Positions 47,440 to 57,704 of a DNA stretch of 64,000 nt are shown here, one piece after another. Origin of the DNA: Amblyomma americanum (taxonomy: Eukaryota > Arthropoda > Arachnida > Ixodida > Ixodidae). Below the pieces are notes generated by a model. It was not told the origin of the DNA and made no database searches. It saw only the letters and a list, made by a program, of their open reading frames with translations. The position numbers and the translations under genes were made by a program. Each line of letters begins with the position of its first letter. Within the stretch, counting starts at the first letter, position 1. The stretch is from positions 192,604,530-192,668,529 of the forward strand of contig NC_135497.1 of assembly GCF_052857255.1 (NCBI RefSeq), in the 5' to 3' direction.

Positions 47440-48720
47440 CTGAACTGACGAAAACATTGCAAACCTTTTCAACATGCACTTTGTAGAAGTTGGTGCCTCA
47501 AATGATATTCATCGTACATTATCGTGTGAACAATACATGAATGTTCAATGTCCTCAAGCTGTATTTCTCACTCCAACTTGTGCCGAAGAAGTCCTCAACA
47601 TAATCATGACACTGAAGGACAACTGTGCATCAGCCTACGATGATGTGAAAGTTTCCCCCGTGAAAGCTGTAGCACCACTGGTAACTCCAGTCCTTATGCA
47701 TATATGCAACTGCATACTTCAAGTAAGGATATTTCCAAACCAAATGAAGCTTGCGTGTGTTCCAGCTATTCATAAAGGAGGTGCTTTTGAATACTTGAAC
47801 AACTATAGACCAATGTCAGTGCTTTGTCTTTTCAAAAGTTGCTGAACACATAATGAACAAAAGAATTGTCGATTTCCTCACTCTGCATAAGTTGATAGTA
47901 AAAGAGCAGTTTGGATTCAGAAAGAATAAGGCAACTGAAACTGCTTTACTTTATAATAAACAGACAATTCTTGACAACATTAAGAAATGAAAGCTTACTT
48001 TGGGTTTATTTCTTGATTTCAGGAAAGCCTTTGATTCTGTCCATCATGATATATTATTAATAAAGCTACCATTCTATGGAATCCAAGGTACGGCACATGC
48101 CCTGATGGAAAGCTGTTTAATTTGCAGGGAGAAATACACCAAAATAAAGAGCACCGAATTCGATCGAGGCACTATTAAATATGGAGTTCCATAGGGATCC
48201 CTTCTAGGCCCCATATTATTCTTGATATCTATGAGTGAATTTGTAAACACCCCAGGCTGCACTGAAATGGTATTACATGCAGATGACACTAATGTATTTT
48301 ATTTCAGGTTGCAATGAAAGCTTCGTTTAGGGAAGCAAATGAATGGCTTCACTATTTAGAGTTTTGGTTAACCTTTAATAAACTAGACCTAAAGATAAAC
48401 AAGACGGAATACCTGATTTTAAAGCCTAAAGGTAGCAAAAAAGATAGTGAGTTCAAATTGAAGTTCTGGAATAACATTATCAACCAGTCTAAGAGGATTT
48501 GCTTTCTAGATGTTATCTTTCATTGAACGTTTCTCTGGAATTCGGACACAAGCTCTCCGAATGGAACTTTCACGTGTTTTTGGCATATTAAACAGGTTGC
48601 CAGTGAAGCAACAAACTTACTATGCTCTCTTTCATTCACGTTTAACATACTGCTCCCTGGTATCGTCAGACACAACACAAAGAAACCTTGATTAGCTGCA
48701 CCCTCTGCAAAAGCGCTCAA
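47440..48720 (+). pseudogene. LINE reverse transcriptase (CR1/L2-like), multiply broken
   Basis: Fragments in shifting frames read LVTPVLMHICNCILQVRIFP, AFEYLNNYRPMSVLCLF, then KEQFGFRKNKATETAL, LGLFLDFRKAFDSVHHDILL (catalytic Asp in FLDFRKAFD), a stop, GSLLGPILFLI and MVLHADDTNVFYF (YADD-type box as HADD). A thumb-like part runs WLHYLEFWLTFNKLDLKINK and then KTEYLILKPKG. At least three frameshifts and three stops are visible. The enzyme would perform target-primed reverse transcription in an intact element. Confidence 0.85.
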
Positions 48721-49396
48721 TATGGTATTCGAAAATTCTAAAAATAGAACATTGCTTTCCATACTTTAAGATCTATGACATACTAGAGATCAGTAAGCTA
48801 TTCAAATATATGTTATTTCTGGAAATCGTGCACCAGTATATGTTGCACCATTCAAATATTGAGGTTCAATAAAAAAGAAACACACTCCACATCTCCTTAG
48901 GGAAGATAAAATACAGGTGCCCTGATCTTGCACCAACTATGGTGATGTGAGATTATGTATGCAAATAGCAAATTTATTGAATCAATATCCAGCCACCTTT
49001 GAATTATTACCAATCTACCCATCACTACTTTAAGAAAACACTAAGATATATGTACATAATGGAATAATAAGTCAAAGAATTTCTTTTGTGTCATGGATGA
49101 TGTTTCGGTGTGTTGTACGTGTAAATAGTATTCGGGAATCTGTAAACCTTTTTTTTCCATATACAGAAGCATGCACACAGTCCTCAGGGTTGTCCATTTG
49201 TTTTCTTTTGTGTGCTTGCATACATATTGGTTGTTATACGATGTACTGTACTGCAAATGTGTTCAAATATGCCTATAGTGGTTGCCACTGCTGTCAGGGG
49301 TGGAATGGCCTCATCAGGCAAAAATGCCATTAGCCTTCTCACCCAAGACAATTTTTGTATATTTTTTGTCCCAAATAAACTGTACTACTACTACAA

Positions 49397-49600
49397 CCTG
49401 AATGATGCAGGTTCGATCCTGGTCTAGCCGGTCGTGTTTTGATAGAGGCAAAATTCTAGAGGCCTGTGTTCTATGCAATGTCAGTGCACGGCAAGAAACC
49501 GCAGGTGGCCGAAATTACTCCGCAACCTTCCACTACGGCGCCTCTCATAGCCTGAGTCACATTGGGTTTTTGGACCACATAAAACCAAACCAAAACATCG
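49397..49600 (+). mobile_element. 3' piece of a Ruka-like SINE, split by a LINE
   Basis: It begins with GATGCAGGTTCGATCCTGG, the B box, and continues with TTTTGATAGAGGCAAAATTC, AATGTCAGTGCACGGCAAG and CTACGGCGCCTCTCATAGCC, ending ACATAAAACCAAACCAAAAC. The A-box half is missing here and matches the fragment at 46344. Confidence 0.8.
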
Positions 49601-49609
49601 ACTAGCTTT

Positions 49610-49940
49610 ATTGAATGGGTTAGCCAGGATATAGATGCCTTGTGTTGTAAAGCACATTTGTAGAGATGGAGTGGGAATTTTTTTTTCACTTCCTCTTATT
49701 TTTTTCCTTCCACTGTACAGGTCAACATGCCCGGATGACTGACTGCAGACAACAGGTCGCAAGATTGCTTCTGAGGAAACTATAGTCGGACCAGTACTTT
49801 CAACATTTATTTTTATGTGGTGCATTTTTATGGTGCATGTATTGCATATTCCTTGCCTGCATAGCTTGGAAATAAACTAAATTGTAAGTATATTGATCGT
49901 CATATCATTTGTGAAGACCTTGTGGTGACCTTTTTCAACA
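49610..49940. other. No gene seen
   Basis: Short AT-rich sequence between the SINE end and the right palindrome array, with one AATAAA near 49870. Confidence 0.5.
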
Positions 49941-49944
49941 GTTG

Positions 49945-50465
49945 TAGACTGTCTATAGGCAGTCTACAGACAATGGTCTATAAGGTTTTTTAGACAGAGC
50001 TCTATAGACTGTCTATAGACAAATGTCTACAGCATTGCCAGGCCACATAACTGTGGAATGTCTATAGACCAATGTCTACTGGTCCAGTAGACTTTTGTCT
50101 ATAGACAGAAATCTACAGGAAGTGTATGGCCTGTCTATAGATCATTATAGACTGCCTATAGACCTGTGTCTATTATCAGTAGACATTTGTCTATAGACGG
50201 TCTATGAACAGAAGTCTATAAGAAGTGTATGGCCGTAAATCTATAAATCTTCTATAGACTGTATGAACCCGTGTCTATAGACTGTCAATGGACCTATCTA
50301 CTTTCATTAGGCATTTGTCTGTGGACTGTCTATAGACAAAAGTCTACTAAAAGTATGGCCATAAATCTATAGATTGTCTATAGAATTGTCTAAAGGATTT
50401 GTCTATAGACAGTCTATAGACTTTTTAGACTTAAGTCCATAGACAGTCTATGGACTGTCTAAAGA
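49945..50465. repeat. TCTATAGA palindrome array, about 110-bp period (right)
   Basis: The same GTCTATAGAC palindrome is embedded here in a different, longer unit marked by AAGTGTATGGCC-like sequence near 50117, 50224 and 50348. It ends at the inverted terminus at 50467. Confidence 0.85.
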
Positions 50466-50641
50466 AATTTTTGTAAGGGATAGAGGCTACATCGACATAC
50501 TATGTTTAAAGAAACGGGGACAGATCAATTTTATATAGACATAATTGAATTAAAAGATGCCGCCACTTCTATGACGACAGGTAAGATACAGCTGTTGTAT
50601 ACTTTTCTCTTGAGGTATATTGGTAAACTGTTATTAATGAT

Positions 50642-50960
50642 GTGAGAGTACCTGCCATAGGCGCTCCACCCCATTCCTATTCTTCTATTATTGATTTCGA
50701 CATCGTAGTCGAAATGAAGAGGAAGAAATTGGCTTTGTCAGGGCATGTAATGCGAAGGCCAGATAACCGCTGGTCCATAGGGGCAATGGAGTGGATTCCA
50801 GGAGAAGGCAATTGTAGCAGGGGGCGGCAGAAAATTAGGTGGGCGGATGAGATCAAGAAGTTTGCGGGGTTACGATGGCCGCAGCTGGCAAAGGGCAGGG
50901 TTAATTGGAGAGACATTGCAGAGGCCTATGCTCTGCAGTGGGCGCAGTCAGTTTGCTGAT
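50642..50960 (+). pseudogene. RTE-like LINE C-terminus (right arm)
   Basis: The frame reads KRKKLALSGHVMRRPDNRWS, then RGRQKIRWADEIKKFAGLRW and KGRVNWRDIAEAY. It is the counterpart of 39820-40258 but only about 85% identical at DNA level by eye, lower than the rest of the arms. It is shorter at its 5' side. Confidence 0.78.
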
Positions 50961-50961
50961 G

Positions 50962-51510
50962 ATATTGATGATCTGTATCAGCGGCCACTACCTGCCCTAA
51001 GTAGTCACATCCCCTTACCACTTCCAGCTCATCCCGACAAATTGGGAACTGCTGTTCCCTTGCGAGACTATTGAACATTAGTTTGCTTTTCTGCATGTTA
51101 ATTTTGAGACCTACCATTAGGCTGTGCCTGTCCAACTCATTGACCATGCTTTTCAGCTCAGCTCCTGAATGACTTAGCAAGGCAATGTCACCAGCGAATC
51201 GCAAATTACTTAGGTATTCTTCATTAACTCTTTTCCCAACTGTTCCCCATCCAGGCTTGGGAATAGCTCATGTAAACAGGCGGTGACTAGCATTGGCCAT
51301 ATCATGTTTCCCTGCCTGACTCCCTTCCTTATTGGAATTTTATTGCTGACTTTGTGAAGGACTATCATAGCTGTGTAGTCGTTACAGATATCTTCCAGTA
51401 TTTTGACATAAGGCTCTTCTACATCCTCATTCTGCAATGCCTGCATGATTGCTTAGGTTTCCATTGAGTCAAATGCTTTCTCGTAATCAATGAACACTAC
51501 ATATCGGAGT
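50962..51510 (-). pseudogene. RTE-like LINE RT fragment (right arm)
   Basis: This is the mirror of 39280-39815. It reads RFAGDIALLSHSGAELKSMV with the same AGD change, then INMQKSKLMFNSLAREQQFP and, in another frame, NKIPIRKGVRQGNMIWPMLV. The junction to the inverted C-terminus falls at the same base region as in the left arm. Confidence 0.8.
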
Positions 51511-53109
51511 TATATTCTGCGCATTTATCTATCGCCTGATTAATAGTGTGAATACGGTCTATTATCGAGCACACTTTCAGAAAGCCTGCAAAATAATTTG
51601 GCTGATCAAACAACGCAAGGAAACACACAGCGGACAAAAGCGCAGTGTTTTCTAGCAGGCGCCTCCGGAAAGAGAAGCGACGACGGGGCATTAGAAAGTG
51701 ATCGAACGGGACAGGCTCAGTGCTTTTAACAGCCACAAAGGGGAGACCGCCACACAAGACTTGTAGAAGAAGGCTACTTTCTTCTTTCTCTACATACCTG
51801 TTTTCATGTTCCTGATTCTCCAAGCCCATCTTGATAACCGGCCATCCTACTTATGGGGCAGTGTATGCAGTGTACAGCTACGCTTGGCCACGCATCCAAT
51901 GTACGCTTACAAATACATGGGTGGAATTTATTGAAGCGAAAGCTTCACTACGCTAGGTAAAGCCGCTCTTCGCGTGGCACTAAGTTTGACCTTTCTTACT
52001 AAGAGCCGAGCAGAAACCACGTGACAGCTTTGACGTCACTTAGGCGCCGACGTCGCCGAAACCGAGCGCTCGCCTCTATTTCTATAGGCCGTTGGCGTTC
52101 ATTGTGTTCATTGCCGTTTCGTTGACACCGTTATAGACACCGATGATTTTGAGGAAAGGAAGGTCGCATAACTTGCTCCCTAAGTCAGCGGATGTCTCAG
52201 TAGCTTTGAGGTACGTGGCGGTGGTGGGAGAGAGATGAGGGCTGCATGCATTAGCACTGACAACGCTGTGGCCGACAAGTGGTACTGCAGCAATAGGCCG
52301 CAGCGTTCATTGGGTGGCCAACCTCTCGCGATCAACCATTAATTCAACCGCCACCTGCCAGGGTGCCAGCGTGGCGCGTTGCATATATAGTATGCGGAAC
52401 ACACGCGACGTTACAGATGCCAAGCCGAGTCTACTTAACCTATACACCACAGCTTGCGCTCTCTGACCACGTTCAGCAGTAGTTAAATCGTAGCTAATTT
52501 TTATTATCCTAGTGAAATTTACCCAGCATTGTTATCCCGGCGAGATCTCCGCCATTCTTTATTTCTTTGTTAAAACCGGCTGATGGAAGAATAAAAGTGA
52601 CTCTAGCCACACGACGAAGAATCCCGCTCCTATATATATTTTCTTTGTGAGAGCAATGGTCAGAAGAGCACAAAGACAACAAAGACGCCTTCGCCGGTCC
52701 CCAATAGCACGTGAAATTCGCAGAAAAAGAAGAAAGCTCGCTTCAAATGTTCGCCAGCAATGAACGCTATATATGTTCTGTCGTTTTTATTGATACATTT
52801 TTCAATATTCACGTTTGGTGCTAAAATTTTGTCCTAACCTCCTGTGAAAATTTCCTTGTTTATGCCACTACACATTGGCCGAACCCCTAATGGGTATGTG
52901 CCATGTTTTAAGAGGAAGAAGAAGATTGTTCGCTGTTCTGTTTGAGGCCAGTCCGGTACAGTGCCACTCCTACATCTTTCCTGCGCGCCAGAAACGCCAC
53001 CGCGCAGGCCCCAAGTGCTACCTTGACTCTCCCAGGCATCTTATGGCCGAGAGGCTCCCCACACCTCTATACCGGTCTATATCCTGACCCTTGACCAACT
53101 CCCCAGCTC

Positions 53110-54415
53110 CTTTAGCGGCGTCCACTGGCCGTGGTCCCCTCCAGTTATGGCTGAGCATGAATACCACCATGCCACTTCGGGGCCAGACGCCGCCCGGGTC
53201 CTCCCAGACACGGCCATTGCTGTTCAAGCTCATGACGGCACAGGTCCCGTCCCTGGCACCTTCATCGACGTCCGCTGGCCGTGGTCGCCTCCTATTAATG
53301 GTGAACATGAATACCACCATGCTAATTCGGGGCCAGACGCCGTCCTGGTCTTCACCCACACGGCCGTTGCTGTTCAAGCTGATGACGGGCAAGTTCCCGT
53401 CCCTGACTCCTTCATCGACGTCCCCTGGCCGTGGTCGGCTCCGATTATGGGTGAACATGAATACCACGATGCTACTTCGGGGCCAGACGCCATCCGAGTC
53501 TTCGCCTACACGACTGCTGCTGTTCAAGGTCTCGGCGGCCCAGTTCCCTTCCCTGGCTCCTCCATCGACGTCCGCCAGCCGTGGTCGCCTCCGGCTACGG
53601 GAGAGCATGAATACCACCATGCCACTTCGGGGCCAGACGCCGTCCGGGTCTTCACCCACACGGCCGCTGCTGTTCAAGCTCATGACGACCCATTTCCCGT
53701 CCCTGGCTCCTTCATCGACGCCCGCTGGCCGTGGTCGCCTCCGGTTGTGGTTGAGCATGAATCCCACCATGCCACTTCGGAACCAGACGCCGTCCGGGTC
53801 TTCACCCATACGGCCGCAGCTGTTCAAGCTCATGACGGCCAAGTTACAGTCCCTGGCTCCTTCATCGACGTCCGTTGGCCGTGGTCGCCTTCGGTTATGG
53901 TTGAGCATGACTACCACCATGCTACTTCGGGGCCAGATTCCGTCCGGGTCTTCGCCCACACGGCTGTTGCTGTTCAAGATCACGACGGCCCAGTTCCCTT
54001 CCCTGGCTCCTCCATCGACGCCCGCCAGCCGTGGTCGCCTCCGGTTATGGGTGAGCATGAATACCACCATTCTACTTCGGGGCCAGACGCCGTCCGGGTC
54101 CTCGCCCATATGGCTCCTGCTATTGAAGCTCGCGACGGCCCAGTTTTTGTCCCTGGCTTCTTCATTGACGTCCGCTGGACGTGGTCGTCTCCGGCTATGG
54201 GTGAGCATGACTACCACCATGCTACTGCGGTGCCAGACGCCGTTGAGGTCTTCGCCCACACGGCTGTTGCTGTTCAAGATCACGACGGCACAGTTACATT
54301 CCCTGGCTCCTCCATCGACGTCCGCCAGCCGTGGTCGCCTCCGGCTACGGGTGAGCATGAATATCATTATGCGACCACAGTCCCAGACACCGTCTGGGTT
54401 CTCGCTCACGAATAG
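53110..54415. repeat. 150-bp-period array (right arm, about 8.7 units)
   Basis: This is the mirror of 35630-37660 with the same 150-bp unit, for example GAGCATGAATACCACCATGC at 53153, 53603 and 54053. Frames are open on the plus strand (53091-54671 and 53147-54415) and the minus strand (53018-54421). Units here are mainly of the diverged type; only one or two match the homogenised central type of the left array. Confidence 0.92.
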
Positions 54416-54479
54416 GCGCACTGCAGCCTGGTCTCCGCCTTTGTCCTTGTCCCGGACGTCTTTCTCGGTTCCATCAGCG

Positions 54480-55570
54480 TCACCTGCTGGTTGTGGTGCC
54501 GGTCAGCTGGGACTGAGGAAGAGTTCGTGTATCGAAACACGGAATTCGGTGTTATCCTGCTTCTTCACGGCAACACTGGCCAACAAGCTCGCCATGCCAC
54601 AGTACTTGTTTTTGCGACGCCACTTCTTTGTGAAGAAACCATACCTGCTGGCATTGTTCCAGGGTGTCTAGGGAGTGGGAGAAGCCTTGTGACATTCGTA
54701 ATGAAGTCTGCAGGACGTATTAGCTGTATGTTTTTGTCGTGGCAAGACTGCTATCTATCGAATGCCGAATGCAATGTCCTGGCATTGCTTACCGGCCGGT
54801 CGCGGTCGCCGTCTTCGCTAAGCCACTTCTTCCGGAAAGAGTATTTGCTGGCACTCTTCCAAGAGGGCCATGGAGTGGGAGAAGCCGCCTGGTTTTCGTT
54901 ACGAAGTTTGCTGGACGCGGTGGCAGTATTGTTGAGTCGGAGTTTGGACGCCATCACTTCAGTGAAGGATCCCCCGCCACCTTGCTCCTCGCTCATGGCA
55001 CTGCGCTTCCATCACCTCGCGGCGCCATGGCCCAGACTTCACCAAGCCGCTTTTCCCAGAAGAAAAAGTGTCTGCTGGCACTGCTCCAGGGCGGCCATGG
55101 AGTGGGAGAAGTCTCCTGATTTTCTTAGCGAAGTTTGCTGGACATAATGGCCGTGCGGTTTGAACGGAGCAATGCCACCGTCTGTAGAAAGCAGAATGCA
55201 GTACCTCCTGCTCGTGGTCCCTGGCACTTCTGTCTGACCATCTTACATTGTCACGGTTTCCGCGTCCACCAACGCTCTTCAACCTGAAGCAGTATCTGCT
55301 GGCATTGGTTCTGGTCGGCCATCGAAGAGGGGAGCCTTCTGAATTTCTCAGCGAAGTGACCTGAACGTGGTAGAAATGGCGCCGGGTCAAGCAAAGATAC
55401 TACCATTTGAATGCGGAGTCCGGTGGCACCTCCCTCCTAGTACATGGTGGTGCCATCCAACCATCTCGCAGTGACACGGTCCCCGTATTCACTACGACGC
55501 CTTGCCGTGAAGAAAGAGTATCTGCTGGCACTGCTCCAGGGCACCCATTGTATTGGAGAGGCTGCCAGAC
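54480..55570 (+). repeat. Degenerate core-bearing repeats (right arm)
   Basis: This is the mirror of 34460-35400. Cores lie near 54645, 54845, 55070, 55290 and 55520 on the plus strand, for example CTGCTGGCACTGCTCCAGGG at 55072. An open frame of 218 codons (54491-55147) runs through it, but it reads only repeat sequence and is not supported as a gene. Confidence 0.75.
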
Positions 55571-56269
55571 TCACAGCGGTATCCCCTGGACGTACTTAAG
55601 TTTAGTCGGGACAAAGAAACTATTCAGCGATTCACTGCAAGATCCGGTGCCTCTGCTTTTTGCATAGAAGAGGATCTCAGTTCTCTCAGCCAACAACTTT
55701 TCCGTGATGAAACTTGGGATTGACCTGTAGGCCACAAGGTTGTTGGTGGCATGGGGTTCGGAAAAGCGGTGTTTAATTTGATTTTCTGTGTTGACGCCTA
55801 CCTTAGCAATTAGGATTTTTGCTGATTTGTTTAAATGCAGTGCTTTAAGCGACAGCGAGAAGATTAAGAATGTTTCCAGTTACCTTATGCTGCTTATAGT
55901 ACGAACCTTCAGACGGCAGCACGGAAATAGCATTACTAATTCTTGAGAGCAAATACTCTGATCGACATACAGAAAGCCGGTTGAGATAAGGGTTGAGGGG
56001 GGCTACTTAACAATTAGGGTGTTTTCTAGCTTGCTGGTCAATATTTTCCACTATGCCACGATATCATTACTGAAAAAAAGCACTGTTTGGTGTGTGCTTT
56101 CAATAACATAAGGGATATATTTTTTATCAGTGTATGAAACTTTTCTGAGCATTTATTTCGTTTACGGGTGTGTATTGAATGTTCGGTCATTCTGCTGAAC
56201 AAGTCATGTTAATGAAAAGTGCATATTTCTGCGTGTGTACTGTCTCGACTACCTTTTTCTTTAATGCTA

Positions 56270-56485
56270 ATCTTTTATGGCTCAGCGTTATCTGTGGCCA
56301 AAGAGCGATATGGAACAAGATGTTTTCAACTATACTCAAGTTGGGGTCAACGACCAAATTCACAAGCATTGCACTCAAAAGAAGCCTAGCATCACCGGTG
56401 GGTACCCGGCAGCACTGGGGATCGAGTCCCGCACCTCCCGCACGCGAGCCGGATGCTCAGCCCATCAGGCCACCGCCGCAGTGTT
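56270..56485 (-). mobile_element. tRNA-derived SINE, non-Ruka type (right arm)
   Basis: This is the mirror copy of the SINE at 33548, with the same A-box and B-box-like sequences on the minus strand. It was duplicated with the arm rather than inserted independently. Confidence 0.55.
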
Positions 56486-57114
56486 AGCTATTGGATATTA
56501 GGGGGCGCTGTATCGTGCTATATCTTTTTCAGATTGTCAGACTTATTGAATTGGGCTAGTTCCAATCCAATGATGCGTATTATGTTTTTTCAATTGCATG
56601 GAATTGCCGCCAGCGTATCACTTTTACTCGGCGCCTATCGAATAGGGAAGTGACCAAAGGCGTTCGATCGGGTCTCAGCAGTGATTCGTACAAGTGGACG
56701 TGATGTGCGTGTGTAGCGGCTCTTCGTCTCCGACGCTGTGACGCTGCCTAACTCTGGAAACTCTACGGTCAAGTTCAGTAAATGAGCTTTTGGGCAAGTC
56801 GGTTGCTTTCTTGGGACAGAAGTACACTGCGGAAACCATGAACACTTAAGGAAGAAACACCCACAGACACGGAAGATCGCTGTTCTCAACTGATTTAGTG
56901 AACATTCCAAGGCATGGTAGATATAAAGACAGCGTCGAGCATGCGCGCACAGAATACAGAAAGAAAGAAAGGTTCGTGGCAACGACTAACTCAGACCAGA
57001 CATCTTATCTCGAGGCAGAGAAAAGGTTTTATTCCGATCTATCAGTTACGCAGTTATCGCTGTTTTTCCTTACATCGTACGCTTCCAGAAGTTCACGTGC
57101 GGTCTGATCTTTGC

Positions 57115-57415
57115 TTATGCCTAGTGTCTTTGCACTGTCAAAGTGCGGCGAACACCTCTTGCAGGACCTTCAATGCTCAACCAATCTACATCCTCGCAGT
57201 TCTCTAAATACCATCCGTGCTTCTTTGACCGTTCGTTGACGCATCTGCCAGTTTCACCGACGTGCGCTTTTCCGCACGATAGTGGCATCTCGTACACCAC
57301 TCCTGACTGGCACTGCACATAAGTCGTGGTATGCTTTTTCCACATCCTCCTTTCATGGTCTCCTTGCCGGGGATACGAGAGCATAATTTTTGCAAACTTT
57401 ACCGTATACAAAAAA
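57115..57415 (-). pseudogene. Penelope-like GIY-YIG remnant (right arm)
   Basis: This is the mirror copy of the left-arm remnant. The minus strand reads SGVVYEMPLSCGKAHVGETG followed by RCVNERSKKHGWYLENCED. The YVG tyrosine has become His, and downstream sequence diverges with a different frame break. It lies at the same place relative to the outer arm end. Confidence 0.75.
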
Positions 57416-57590
57416 AAAAAACAAGCAGTAGTCCGAACCTGCTCGCAGCCTTTTTCAAGTTATGCGAAACTTTGTGGAGCTAGGGGGCAACTTCCAGACC
57501 CCCCCCCCCCCCCCCCCCCCGCAAGGTCCTTTCACCTTCCCTCGTCTTCAGGCTCGTTGTGCGCTTCTTCACTTATTTCACGAGGGTCTC

Positions 57591-57704
57591 GGCAACAGCC
57601 GCCACGACCAACTGAGGGTAACCCGAAGGGCGTGTTACCCGCAGTCGGTCGTGGCGGCTGTTGCCGACATCCGGGTTACCCTCAGTAGGCCGTGACGGCT
57701 GAGA
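57591..57704. repeat. Hairpin minisatellite next to the outer arm end
   Basis: GGCAACAGCCGCCACGACC (57591-57609) and its perfect reverse complement (57647-57665) form a 19-bp stem. The loop contains a second inverted pair, GGGTAAC (57617-57623) and GTTACCC (57634-57640). A further related copy with CGGGTTACCCTCAGT lies just downstream, around 57675-57704. Confidence 0.85.

Larger units (their letters stand above)
46385..49396 (+). mobile_element. CR1/L2-like LINE, internally deleted and decayed
   Basis: The element contains a 5' region with two copies of ACCGTCTCTGCCTTTGTGCAG (46481 and 46710), an ORF1 with a PHD-type zinc finger, and RT fragments. The 3' UTR has AATAAA (49375-49380) and ends in an ACT-rich tail (TACTACTACTACAAC). 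Between ORF1 and the RT only about 140 bp remain, so the endonuclease region has been deleted. It lies between the two halves of a SINE and probably inserted into it. Confidence 0.75.
42167..50481. mobile_element. Candidate foldback-type element bounded by inverted termini
   Basis: ATCCCTTATGAAAAT at 42167-42181 and ATTTTTGTAAGGGAT at 50467-50481 are inverted copies (13 of 15 positions match). Each is followed inward by an array of TCTATAGA-type palindromes (42180-43165 and 49945-50465). I found no matching terminus at the inner end of either array, which suggests the arrays are two arms of one element with about 6.8 kb of cargo. No clear target-site duplication or transposase is visible, so two separate elements remain possible. 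Confidence 0.4.
50705..57553. repeat. Right arm of the large inverted duplication
   Basis: This is the reverse-complement partner of 32492-40075. It is about 740 bp shorter, nearly all explained by five fewer units in its 150-bp array. Its outermost homopolymer is 22 C (57499-57520), against 12 G in the left arm (32525-32536). Confidence 0.9.
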
